From the NCBI GenBank assembly GCA_964351625.1, contig CAYGOV010000001.1:310001-374000 (forward strand): 64,000 nt of DNA, given 5' to 3'. Below, in pieces: positions 54,210 to 61,964 of the stretch (positions are counted from its first letter, which is position 1; every line of letters starts with the position of its first letter). The notes below the pieces were generated by a model. It searched no databases and was not told where the DNA came from. It was given only the letters and a program-made list of their open reading frames with translations. The stretch comes from Marinoscillum sp964351625. GTDB lineage: Bacteria; Bacteroidota; Bacteroidia; Cytophagales; Cyclobacteriaceae. Position numbers and translations under genes: made by a program.

Positions 54210-54225
54210 GGTGTAAATATACACC
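54210..54225. promoter_or_regulatory. Palindromic operator of the parDE-like locus
   Basis: GGTGTA-AATA-TACACC, a perfect 16-base inverted repeat 12 bases upstream of the antitoxin start. The position and form fit a ribbon-helix-helix autoregulation site. Confidence 0.65.
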
Positions 54226-54248
54226 AGCTATTTGAAGTCTTGAAGAAA

Positions 54249-54314
54249 CGGTTTATGTCTTCATAAGCCACCTTTATTGTTTCTATGTGTGAGACAAGAA
54301 CGAGGCTAGGGGTC
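54249..54314 (+). repeat. Intergenic repeat family B, copy 2
   Basis: Reads CGGTTTATGTCTTCATAAGC, then CTTTATTGTTTCTATGTGTG, AGACAAGAACGAGGCTAGGG. It lies between the antitoxin and the 3' end of the DUF2892 gene. Confidence 0.8.
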
Positions 54315-54340
54315 ACTTCGAGGAGATGGTTTTATACTTA

Positions 54341-54556
54341 CTACTTACTAGATGCAGTATTGGGGCATGTCTTCAACCCAAAGATGGTATAGAGTGGGCA
54401 GAAACTGATTAGGCTTGTTAGGACGAATACTGCAGCAAGTATGATTAAAACGATTCCAAGGGTTCCTGTCAAGAAGCCCATAAAGTAAAGAATTACAATA
54501 ATTGAGGCGATTACTACTCTGATGATTTTGTCAACAGATCCCATATTTTTTTTCAT
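54341..54556 (-). CDS. DUF2892 (YgaP-like) small membrane protein
   Basis: The protein (71 residues from ATG 54556) shows the DUF2892 form: NMGSVDKIIRVVIASIIVIL, a second helix, and SFCPLYTIFGLKTCPN with the conserved Cys pair. The family comprises small two-helix membrane proteins, often near rhodanese or thiosulfate genes; none is near here. A second DUF2892 gene is at 60114-60296. A Crp-like site lies 150 bases upstream. Confidence 0.88.
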   Translation of the reverse strand: MKKNMGSVDKIIRVVIASIIVILYFMGFLTGTLGIVLIILAAVFVLTSLISFCPLYTIFGLKTCPNTASSK

Positions 54557-54706
54557 GTCTGAATATTTAAAGGTTAACCAATAACTGACTGAATAAGGAC
54601 AACCATGCCATAAACTATCGCGATGCATAACATACATGCGCCAAGGAGTCTTGCGAATTTGTTCCCCATCATTCTATCCCAAAGATTGCAATAATCAAAC
54701 TCCCAA

Positions 54707-54726
54707 ATTGTGACATAAGTCACAAT
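54707..54726. promoter_or_regulatory. Crp-type inverted repeat upstream of the DUF2892 gene
   Basis: ATTGTGAC-ATAA-GTCACAAT: perfect 8-base arms, 4-base spacer. It contains TGTGA-N6-TCACA, the classic Crp half-site arrangement. It lies 150 bases upstream of the DUF2892 start on the minus strand. Three Crp/Fnr genes are encoded elsewhere in the window. Confidence 0.6.
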
Positions 54727-54769
54727 CCAGTTGTTTTTATATAAATATACTTAGTGACACCTGATGTCA

Positions 54770-54886
54770 TGGTTTGCGTCTCCAAAAACTAGCTTTATTG
54801 TTTGGATCCGTGAGACACGAACAGAGGCTGAGGGTTGAATCGTGATATCCACAAGTTACGCTTCGCTAAACTTGTGGGATTGGGGT
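54770..54886 (+). repeat. Intergenic repeat family B, copy 3 (near full length)
   Basis: Reads GGTTTGCGTCTCCAAAAACT, AGCTTTATTGTTTGGATCCG, TGAGACACGAACAGAGGCTG, then CACAAGTTACGCTTCGC and AAACTTGTGGGATTGGGG. The second half forms a CACAAGTT / AACTTGTG hairpin. The remaining part of this 545-base gap shows nothing coding. Confidence 0.8.
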
Positions 54887-55101
54887 ACAAGTGTTTCCAA
54901 AAACGATAAGCTGCCCGTTTAAACTACAAATGATTTGATTAATTGGCAGAACTCAATTTTTGTGTCTTGCAGTCTTAGTGAAAATCCATTTTTAAGCTTG
55001 AAATTTAAACCGCTAATTGAACATTAGCTATAAAGTCCTTGTTCGTCGAAAACGACAGCTAGCAAGACAGCATGTTATAAAAGTGATTAATTATTGACCT
55101 T

Positions 55102-55587
55102 ATGAAAAATCAACAAGATCTCTTCGTGAAAATGGTACTAGACCAATGGTTTACTCAGGAGAAAAGGACCAGCGATCTATTCGATGAACTAACTGACGAT
55201 CAACTCATGAATGAAACTTCTCCTGAAAAAAATAGAGGCATTTATCTACTAGGTCATCTTACGGCAGTTCACGACCGCATGCTGCCGATGCTTGATTTTG
55301 GTGCACAGCTTCACCCTGATCTTAATGCACTTTTCTTGAGCAGTCCAGACCGAACGATGGATTTGCCCGCTGTTGCAGAGCTGAGGGAATACTGGAAAGA
55401 AGTGAGCCAGGCGATGGCAGCAAAAATGAATGGATTAACTGGGACGGATTGGTTCACGAGACATACGGCTGTTTCGGAGGAGGATTTCAACAAAGAGCCT
55501 CATCGAAATAAGCTTAATCTGATCATCAATCGGACCAATCACATGTCTTCTCATTATGGGCAATTGCTGTATCTGAAGCAGAAGTAG
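55102..55587 (+). CDS. DinB-family protein
   Basis: The 161-residue protein has the DinB/YfiT four-helix metal fold: FVKMVLDQWFTQEKRTSDLF, NRGIYLLGHLTAVHDRMLPM (first His pair) and NRTNHMSSHYGQLLYLKQK (second His pair). Such proteins bind Zn or Ni; many use bacillithiol or other thiols, others have unknown roles. It stands alone between two family B repeats, on the strand opposite its neighbours. Confidence 0.88.
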   Translation: MKNQQDLFVKMVLDQWFTQEKRTSDLFDELTDDQLMNETSPEKNRGIYLLGHLTAVHDRMLPMLDFGAQLHPDLNALFLSSPDRTMDLPAVAELREYWKEVSQAMAAKMNGLTGTDWFTRHTAVSEEDFNKEPHRNKLNLIINRTNHMSSHYGQLLYLKQK

Positions 55588-55644
55588 CGCTTATTTTATC
55601 CCTTCAATACATATTGTTGGCACATGTCGAGAAGACAATTATTT

Positions 55645-55832
55645 TAAAACTGGTCGTAATATTTGTGAGAGGCGAACCGAGGCTAGAGATTGATTGACCA
55701 AGCTTAAAGCTTGAATTATGATGCCCACAAGTTACGCTTCTCCAAACTTGCGGGATTAGAGGTTTTCACAAACCAGCATTATTGTTTCGATTCTTGAGGA
55801 AGAATCAAGGCTAGAGAATATAATTGACCGGT
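55645..55832 (+). repeat. Intergenic repeat family B, copy 4 (two units in tandem)
   Basis: First unit: TTTGTGAGAGGCGAACCGAG, GCTAGAGATTGATTGACCAA, GCTTAAAGCTTGAATTATGA, CCCACAAGTTACGCTTCTCC, AAACTTGCGGGATTAG. Second unit (from about 55760): GGTTTTCACAAACCAGCATT, ATTGTTTCGATTCTTGAGGA, AGAATCAAGGCTAGAG. It ends four bases before the 3' end of the next minus-strand gene. Confidence 0.8.
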
Positions 55833-55835
55833 CTT

Positions 55836-56672
55836 TTAATTAGCATAAAGATCAAAAAACTGTTCAGTGTCCCTGATATTATTAATACCTAATATCCAAC
55901 AAACTTCAGACAAGTCTGAGAAGTCTAATCCCCCTGCTGCAATCGCCTCATTATTGTACCGTCCCTCTTTTCCATTGTATCTATTTGATAAATCAATAGC
56001 AAGCTCCCATATTTTAATCAATGCAGGATTGGTGATTTTATCATCCCAATTAGTGAATTCAGGGGTACGAAATCCAGGGCTTCCGTTCCCAACACCATTC
56101 CCATCCGGGATTTTTGTGTAGTCCGTATTTTGTTTGACGAAGGTTAACTTTTCAGGGGTCGTTACCTCTTCATTCCAATCGGCATGTTGAACCACATGTA
56201 TTCTTTCCAAGGTGTTTATTTTAGGCAAATCCTTTTGGATGGCTTGAACAAGTTCAGCCGAAAAATCAGATTGTCCTGCATCGGCAATCCATACGTGCCC
56301 ATTCTTTGAAAGTGTTTTTATAACCATTGGTTTTACCTTTTCAACAGCGCCTTTCATGTTTTCGTGAGCATCTGTCCAATCGTCTCCAAAAGCTAGTTGA
56401 AACAATACATTTGGAGGAACATACAGGCCTTCTTGCATGCCGTAAGTACCCGCAACCGCATGATAGTTTATGTTAATGAAATTGGAATCTGATAATATAG
56501 TGGCCAAAGCAGCGGCAGTTTGAAGGTCATCCACATCTGTCTTGCAATCAAATTGCACTAATAGGAGGTCTTTCTCTTTATTGAAAGTTCTGACTGTTGA
56601 ATCCATACCGATGCTCGTGCAAAACGCGGAAATAGGTACTGCGATCAAAAAGAAGAGTGTTTGTAGTATCAT
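55836..56672 (-). CDS. Secreted nucleoside-hydrolase-like protein (tentative)
   Basis: The 278-residue protein has a signal peptide (MILQTLFFLIAVPISAFCTS). The early LLVQFDCKTDVDDLQTAAAL resembles the Asp-rich metal motif of nucleoside hydrolases (DxDxxxDD-like), and IADAGQSDFSAELVQAIQKD and HVVQHADWNEE follow. Full family membership is uncertain; this is the best match I can suggest. It lies 22 bases after the broken PhyH gene on the same strand and probably shared its transcript. The substrate is unknown. Confidence 0.5.
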   Translation of the reverse strand: MILQTLFFLIAVPISAFCTSIGMDSTVRTFNKEKDLLLVQFDCKTDVDDLQTAAALATILSDSNFININYHAVAGTYGMQEGLYVPPNVLFQLAFGDDWTDAHENMKGAVEKVKPMVIKTLSKNGHVWIADAGQSDFSAELVQAIQKDLPKINTLERIHVVQHADWNEEVTTPEKLTFVKQNTDYTKIPDGNGVGNGSPGFRTPEFTNWDDKITNPALIKIWELAIDLSNRYNGKEGRYNNEAIAAGGLDFSDLSEVCWILGINNIRDTEQFFDLYAN

Positions 56673-56694
56673 ATTTTTATCATTAAAATTATTA

Positions 56695-57396
56695 TTAGCG
56701 CTCTTCGATGATCTCCTGAGTAGAAAAACGATAGCGCATGTTTCTGTAGACAGCTATATCTGTGATGTCTTCAGGAGTCCCAGTTGGAATAGCTCTGGCA
56801 TTTGCAGAGACGCGGTATTCCCCTTTGATGGGAAGCACTCTATGCCAACAGTGCCCATGTAAGATAACAAGTGTTCCCTTTTTTTGGGAAAGAACGATTT
56901 GATTCTCCAAATCCTCATGCGGTTTGCCTGCTGGCAACTCGCCCATGTTGTGAGAGCCAGGGTATACAATCGTTTGGCCTCCCGTCTTCTCATTGATGTC
57001 AAGCGTATAAAAAAGGCGATTTAGATTAAATCAGCTTGAATTTTCCGGCGGACTGTCTTGGTGCCACGCCTGACCTTGGGTCCCTTGTTTGGAAAACATC
57101 ACCATCAGATAAAGTGATTCCCACCCTTTCCCTAAAATATTTTGTGTGAGGGTTTTGAGCCGCTCGTCCACTTCAATTGGTTGGAAGTTTGCATCGCCTT
57201 CCTGTAAAGGAAACCAGGGAATCACTTCTTTTGCTGATTTCTGAATGAAATCATCCGAATGTTCCCACTCAGGATTTCTTCCAAAATGTGCCAGTATCAC
57301 CTAATTCAAATGATCCATCAACTCATCGGTGAAAAAGTTTTCTATCACAAGATATCCTTGCTCCCAGAAATCTCGGTCGTATTGTTGATAATTCAT
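56695..57396 (-). pseudogene. Phytanoyl-CoA dioxygenase-family (PhyH) gene with two in-frame stops
   Basis: The frame opens at ATG 57396 (NYQQYDRDFWEQGYLVIENF, FTDELMDHLN), meets TAG at 57301-57303, continues VILAHFGRNPEWEHSDDFIQ to the iron motif AWHQDSPPENSS, meets TGA at 57031-57033, and resumes FNLNRLFYTLDINEKTGGQT through CWHRVLPIKGEYRVSANARA to a stop at 56695. Without the two stops this is a normal PhyH protein of about 233 residues, with His-x-Asp, distal His and 2-oxoglutarate-binding Arg all present. Both stops can arise by one C-to-T change (CAG to TAG; CGA to TGA). The gene is almost surely inactive. Confidence 0.87.
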
Positions 57397-57569
57397 GGTT
57401 AGTCTTTTTTAGGTTCCATAGAAGACTTTATTCCACTTTACAAGATAAAAAAAAGTCAACTAAATGGGGGTCTGTTCTCTAATTACCGCTGGTACCCAAC
57501 TATTATCCATGAGCTGGACTGTCTAAAACCAATTTGCGTAGACTTTCAAATTTCCATTGTTCTGATCCC

Positions 57570-57709
57570 ATGGTTTAGGTCTTCGTAAACCAGCTTAATT
57601 GTTTGGATTCGTGAGGAAAAATCGAGGCTGGGGATTGATTGACCATGCTGCAAGCTTGAATCATGATACCCACAAGTTACGCCTAGCTAAATTTGAGGGA
57701 GTGGGGGCT
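57570..57709 (+). repeat. Intergenic repeat family B, copy 5 (near full length)
   Basis: Reads ATGGTTTAGGTCTTCGTAAA, CCAGCTTAATTGTTTGGATT, CGTGAGGAAAAATCGAGGCT, GGGGATTGATTGACCATGCT, GCAAGCTTGAATCATGATAC, CCACAAGTTACGCCTAGCTA, AATTTGAGGGAGTGGGGG. It ends eight bases before the stop of the minus-strand flavin oxidoreductase gene. Confidence 0.8.
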
Positions 57710-57716
57710 GCCTTCA

Positions 57717-58820
57717 TTATTTATTTTCAAACTCTTTCCATAGTTGTTCGATTAATTCGGATGCGGTGGGTATATCTTTTATTTTGCTTACGCCTTCCCC
57801 TGCATACATACACATGCTCTCTAAATCGCCAGTATCCCCTTCTACAGGCCTACGTGCCGAATACATTTGAATATCACCTCCCCACGGTGTTTTTCCTATC
57901 ACTTCTCCTTCTCTTGGCTTTTTCCCATTTGGAGGGCAACCTTCGGCTTCCCAATTGAGAAATGTGCTAGTTCTCAACACTCTATGCATGGCATTCCAGT
58001 CCTGATTGAAACAATTGGTATAAACCGTACTATTCTCTCCGGCTTCAAGCAACTTTTGTCTGTAACCATCAGTTAGGTTACTTTCTTTAGTGGCAATAAA
58101 TCGAGTCCCCATAACAACTCCGGCAGCCCCATTATGGATAGCCGCCCTAATATCCTCCCCTGTACTGATACCTCCAGAAACTAACACAGGTACTTCTCCA
58201 GCTACTTCCAATACTTGAGGCAAAGCATATTTGTTGTATTGTGTTGCTTGTATGTGCCCGCCAGCCTCTAAACCTTGACAAATCAAGAATTCTGGCTTTA
58301 GTTCCAACGCTTTTTCTGCATTTTTTTTACTCGATACCTGTATGCCAAATTTTGCCCCGGCATTTCTTATTTTTGAAATAATTTCCGGGCTCGGTAAACC
58401 CCATGAAAACTGAAAATTCTGACAACCTGCTTCTAATACTTTATCTATTGATTTAGGCTCAAAATGAAGTACGTAATTCGCAAAATAATTCCCATTGGTC
58501 TCATTATTCAAGTCCTGAAGCCATTCATATGAATCATCTGGAGATGACCATGTCAACTGGACGCATCCCATTCCTCCAGCCTTTGCAATTGCTGCAGCTA
58601 ATTTTCCACCACCAGGCGCTGCTTGGAAAAATGGATATTTTAAATTGAATAGGGCTAAAAGCTTTTTACTGCTTTCGTTTAATTCGCCGAGCTCTTGTTC
58701 TTTTCCTTTTTGACTGGCCTGTGCAGTGGAAGAAATGATAGCAGTTGATAATCCTATCCCAGCTAAAGAGCTTGTCTTGAGAAAATTTCTCCTTGACGAT
58801 TTGTTGTCTTGATTTCCCAT
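57717..58820 (-). CDS. Tat-exported FMN-dependent oxidoreductase, nitronate monooxygenase-like
   Basis: The protein (367 residues from ATG 58820) has a twin-arginine signal (SSRRNFLKTSSLAGIGLSTA) that predicts folded export. The mature part is a TIM-barrel flavoprotein of the nitronate monooxygenase/YrpB family: NLKYPFFQAAPGGGKLAAAI, GGMGCVQLTWSSPDD, CQGLEAGGHIQ, VLVSGGISTGEDIRAAIHNG and AAGVVMGTRFIATKES bind FMN. Substrates could be nitronates or other nucleophiles. Export of this fold is unusual. A 16-base palindrome lies 46 bases upstream of the start. Confidence 0.87.
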   Translation of the reverse strand: MGNQDNKSSRRNFLKTSSLAGIGLSTAIISSTAQASQKGKEQELGELNESSKKLLALFNLKYPFFQAAPGGGKLAAAIAKAGGMGCVQLTWSSPDDSYEWLQDLNNETNGNYFANYVLHFEPKSIDKVLEAGCQNFQFSWGLPSPEIISKIRNAGAKFGIQVSSKKNAEKALELKPEFLICQGLEAGGHIQATQYNKYALPQVLEVAGEVPVLVSGGISTGEDIRAAIHNGAAGVVMGTRFIATKESNLTDGYRQKLLEAGENSTVYTNCFNQDWNAMHRVLRTSTFLNWEAEGCPPNGKKPREGEVIGKTPWGGDIQMYSARRPVEGDTGDLESMCMYAGEGVSKIKDIPTASELIEQLWKEFENK

Positions 58821-58866
58821 GTGAAAAGTATTTTTTAGTTTAAGATGGCATCCAATGACCGGCAAT

Positions 58867-58882
58867 CAACCACTAGTGGTTG
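58867..58882. promoter_or_regulatory. 16-base perfect palindrome upstream of the flavin oxidoreductase gene
   Basis: CAACCACTAGTGGTTG lies 46 bases before the start at 58820 and fits an operator position; the binding protein is unknown. Confidence 0.45.
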
Positions 58883-59262
58883 CTATTTGCCTTATAGTTA
58901 TAACTATTGAAATTCTAATTCATTCATTTTATGTGACTTAGCTGTATGTAAACGGAAGTATACGGTTACAAACAGGTCAGGTATTTTCACTTTCACAAGA
59001 TAAATTACTCATTCCACCCAATAATTGCAATGGACACTTCGTGTATCCAATTGAGCAGCTTATATTGTCAAAAGCCGTTCGAATAATCCACCGATTTCCT
59101 TTTCGCGATTCACTAAATGAATCTCCAGAATCCAACCGCGTTTTTTGCCGCTTAGCTTGGGATCGAGCAGGTTTGGAGTATTGTCGGTTGGCCTCAGCTA
59201 ATACCAAAGAAACCAAGAATCGGAAGCACGCTTCTCCCTATAGCCGTGTGATGCTAATCCAT
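58883..59262. other. Intergenic region, no supported gene
   Basis: An open frame of about 80 codons exists on the plus strand at 59041-59283, but it shows no family resemblance and runs into the terminator of the opposite-strand SDR gene. A small inverted repeat GATTCACTAAATGAATC is at about 59105. I do not call a gene here. Confidence 0.5.
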
Positions 59263-59295
59263 AAAAAACCAGCTCAGAAATAACTTCCGAGCTGG
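59263..59295 (-). terminator. Rho-independent terminator of the SDR/DUF2892 operon
   Basis: On the minus strand a stem CCAGCTC / GAGCTGG (59289-59295 with 59269-59275) is followed by six T (59263-59268). It lies 21 bases past the SDR stop. Confidence 0.88.
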
Positions 59296-59316
59296 CGAGA
59301 TAGGCGGTGATTCGTT

Positions 59317-60117
59317 TTATAATTTACTCTTATCGATTGCCTTCCAAACCATTTTTTCGTTCATCTTGGCTTGCATTTCCAGAGGCATGTGTTTGGCCAT
59401 CCAAGCCATCATTTTATTCTTTCCGCCAGGCACGATTAGAAACTTTTTGCCTAAGCCATTGAGGCCTGCTTCTGCTACTATGGAAGGGTCCATGGCGCTC
59501 ATCGGTGTTTTGCTCCAATCCATACCATTATCGGCGGTCATTGGGGTTTTTGTAAGGCCAGGAGAGAGCACGCTGATGTCTACACCTTTAGGTTTCAACT
59601 CTCCGTATAGAGAAGCACCAAAGTTGATGACGAAGGCTTTAGTGCCAGCATAATTGGCGAAATATGGATTTGGCATCTGACCAGACAGACTCCCTGTAAG
59701 GAGGATGCCACCTTTCTTATTATCAACCATTGCTTTGCTGAAGTGATGGGTCAGTTCCATGGTGGCGACCACATTGAGTTGGATCACTTTCAATTCATTT
59801 TCCAATGAGTTTTTCTCGAAAGCACCATTTACTTCCAGACCAGCAGCGATTACCAGTAAGCCGATAGACTCATTTATTTGCTTCACTTTTTGTACTCCTT
59901 CAGGGGTGGCAAGGTCGGCAGCTATGGTTTTAGTTTGCACGCCGTATCTTTTTTGTAGAGACTCTGCATGCTTGATCAATTCGTTTTCTTTACGCGCTAC
60001 GAGGACTATGTTGATCCCACTGGCCGCTATTTGGCTTGTGAGTTCGGCACCTATGCCTGATGTAGCTCCAGTGATCAATGCCCAATCACCGTATTTCTCA
60101 TTGAGATTTTTCTTCAT
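59317..60117 (-). CDS. Short-chain dehydrogenase/reductase
   Basis: The protein (266 residues from ATG 60117, which overlaps the previous gene's stop) has SDR motifs: WALITGATSGIGAELTSQIA (TGxxxGxG), IAADLATPEGVQKV, LLVIAAGLEVNGAF, catalytic Ser in GGILLTGSLSGQMPN, and YxxxK in YAGTKAFVINF. It resembles DltE/YqjQ-type enzymes. The substrate is unknown. It forms a two-gene operon with DUF2892 and ends at a strong terminator. Confidence 0.9.
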   Translation of the reverse strand: MKKNLNEKYGDWALITGATSGIGAELTSQIAASGINIVLVARKENELIKHAESLQKRYGVQTKTIAADLATPEGVQKVKQINESIGLLVIAAGLEVNGAFEKNSLENELKVIQLNVVATMELTHHFSKAMVDNKKGGILLTGSLSGQMPNPYFANYAGTKAFVINFGASLYGELKPKGVDISVLSPGLTKTPMTADNGMDWSKTPMSAMDPSIVAEAGLNGLGKKFLIVPGGKNKMMAWMAKHMPLEMQAKMNEKMVWKAIDKSKL

Positions 60118-60296
60118 GACTTGTTTGTGTTTACACCCATTAGTGAATACAATGGATCCGAGCCCATTAGACCTGGTATCATGATACCTGCACCAATTAA
60201 TCCCCAATATGTCTGGCAGTAAATGCCTACAGCAATGATGACAATGCCAAATAACATTCGTAGGATGCGATCAGTTTTACCAACGTTTTTTTTCAT
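60114..60296 (-). CDS. DUF2892 (YgaP-like) small membrane protein
   Basis: The protein (60 residues from ATG 60296) opens with KKNVGKTDRILRMLFGIVII and continues with a second helix LIGAGIMIPGLMGSDPLYSL, the DUF2892 pattern. It lacks the Cys pair seen in the copy at 54341-54556 (PLYSLMG instead of CPLYTIFG...C). Its stop overlaps the SDR start by four bases. Confidence 0.88.
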   Translation of the reverse strand: MKKNVGKTDRILRMLFGIVIIAVGIYCQTYWGLIGAGIMIPGLMGSDPLYSLMGVNTNKS

Positions 60297-60378
60297 GATC
60301 TTTGTGTTTGTTGTTGGTAACAAAAGTCGAGAATCTAGAGGTTTGGTATTTTACATATTAGTCCAAAGGCTGACCAAA

Positions 60379-61215
60379 TTAGCTCAAGCGATATTCAGAG
60401 GGAGATTTGCCAGTTTGCTCTTTAAATGCCCGGTTGAAAGTGGTCAGCGAATCAAACCCAAGGTCGTAGGCTATGTCAGACACACGTGCGTCTTTATTTT
60501 GCAAAAGGGTGGTGGCCTTAGTGATCTTCATTTTCGAAATGTACTTTGCAGGGCTTTCATTGTACACTTCTTTGAATTTTCGTTTGAAGGTTGACAGACT
60601 CATGTGGCACAAGTTTGCCAATTGATTGAGATCCAAGTCTGAATATATATTGCGCTGAATCACTTCTTCAAATTTCGCAAAATTTGGTTTGAAGATAGAG
60701 CCCAAAAAATCAAGCTCAGAAGGCGCATTCACCATTTTGGTGATGAGTATGACGAATTCACGCAGCTTATTTTTGACCAGTTGCTCATCGGCAAGCTCTG
60801 GATGATCCAAAAGAATACAGACGCTTTGCCTATAATGCTCAAGCAATTGATTCACAGGGATTTGTTTGAGGTTGAAATCTACGGTATGGTTTGATTGAGT
60901 AATATCAAAGTCAAATAATTCTTGTATGAGTTCTGGATAAAATAATAGTCCCAAGGCTTCTACATTGTCCATCTCATCAGCTGATTTTTTAGTGGACTCG
61001 TAGTAGAAATTCATGCATTTGGCCAATAAAGCAGTTTCCTTGTTCAGTTGCAAACGCTCCGTCTGAGCTCTCACTTGGACCTCTCCTTGATTGATAAAGA
61101 TGAAACAGGCTTCATTTTCAAAATACTCCTTTGGCAATCGAGTAAAAGACGGAACTTGGATTTTTTGAAAAACTACACGACCATGGTATTCTATCGTTTT
61201 TAAAGAAGGCTCCAT
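60379..61215 (-). CDS. AraC-family transcriptional regulator
   Basis: In this 278-residue protein residues 175-275 carry the two HTH motifs: LDLNQLANLCHMSLSTFKRK, FKEVYNESPAKYISKMKITK, ARVSDIAYDLGFDSLTTFNR and AFKEQTGKSPSEYR. The N-terminal half (about 1-165) is a ligand or dimerisation domain of the type common in Bacteroidota, with no recognisable sugar-binding motif. It is encoded 82 bases upstream of the DUF2892/SDR operon on the same strand and may regulate it. Confidence 0.92.
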   Translation of the reverse strand: MEPSLKTIEYHGRVVFQKIQVPSFTRLPKEYFENEACFIFINQGEVQVRAQTERLQLNKETALLAKCMNFYYESTKKSADEMDNVEALGLLFYPELIQELFDFDITQSNHTVDFNLKQIPVNQLLEHYRQSVCILLDHPELADEQLVKNKLREFVILITKMVNAPSELDFLGSIFKPNFAKFEEVIQRNIYSDLDLNQLANLCHMSLSTFKRKFKEVYNESPAKYISKMKITKATTLLQNKDARVSDIAYDLGFDSLTTFNRAFKEQTGKSPSEYRLS

Positions 61216-61282
61216 TGCTTCGAAGTTTGGTGTAGGGAGGTGATTACGCTAAAGTTGGGAAGATAGTGCTTTGATCAAACTC

Positions 61283-61780
61283 CTAATCGCGCAACAATAA
61301 GATTTTCTCATCTAATAAATCCAGATAAGGGGAGAGGTATGCCGGGATAGCAGATCTATCTGTATCGATGCGCCAATTCGCTATTTTGCTTGAAGTGCTG
61401 ATTTCGAGAAAATAGCCACCTTGATCTGCGCAATCTGGACAACCAAGAACGGACTTGCTATCAGCAAGAAGAGACATTGGAAAGTCACTCAAAAGTTCGT
61501 CAATTACAAATGAAGCCGGATTGTCGATTTCTGTAAAACCTGCTTGATATGGAGTGTTGCCAATTTGGGTTGATGATGTTGGATAGATGTCCTCCGATTC
61601 GTATAATCTGTTGTTTTCAAGCTTATAGATTTCAATACATTGATCGCCTAGGCATTCACCAGCAAAGCGACCGAAGATCAAGTATTCTAGTTTCTCATTT
61701 GTAGCTGTGGGCGCATCTTCCTTGCAGCCATACGCAAAAACCGTAAGGAGAATTAAACTTAATAATAAGTGGTTTTTCAT
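61283..61780 (-). CDS. Hypothetical lipoprotein
   Basis: The protein (165 residues from ATG 61780) has the lipoprotein signal LLLSLILLTVFAYGCKEDAP, with acidic residues after Cys. The mature domain (YLIFGRFAGECLGDQCIEIY, CPDCADQGGYFLEISTSSKI) has four further Cys in two pairs. I do not recognise the family. The ATG at 61936 would put 50 residues in front of the signal and is rejected. Confidence 0.75.
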   Translation of the reverse strand: MKNHLLLSLILLTVFAYGCKEDAPTATNEKLEYLIFGRFAGECLGDQCIEIYKLENNRLYESEDIYPTSSTQIGNTPYQAGFTEIDNPASFVIDELLSDFPMSLLADSKSVLGCPDCADQGGYFLEISTSSKIANWRIDTDRSAIPAYLSPYLDLLDEKILLLRD

Positions 61781-61879
61781 CTGAGATTTTTTGGCATGTG
61801 GATTTAGGACGTTTAAAAACGCTATTTCAAGACACGTAATTTGCAAAAATAGTTGTTGACTTTTATTGCCCTCCAAAAG

Positions 61880-61893
61880 GTGATTATTATCAC
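61880..61893. promoter_or_regulatory. Fnr/Crp-like inverted repeat GTGAT-N4-ATCAC
   Basis: Perfect 5-base arms with a TATT spacer, 100 bases upstream of the lipoprotein start (minus strand) and 72 bases upstream of the small gene at 61965 (plus strand). The geometry matches Crp/Fnr-family sites. Confidence 0.5.
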
Positions 61894-61964
61894 AACTAGA
61901 TATAATCTTGGTCATTCTTTTTCTGATATAAAACATTCAAATTGTTCAACAAAATGCAACGACC

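Noticed and set aside
53585..57709. Canonical integron attC array
   Set aside because: The repeats lie at gene 3' ends as attC would, but no RYYYAAC/GTTRRRY core pair was found and no integrase is present, so I call them only cassette-like.
59041..59283. Open frame of about 80 codons
   Set aside because: No family resemblance, no ribosome-binding or promoter context, and it runs into the terminator of the opposite-strand SDR gene.
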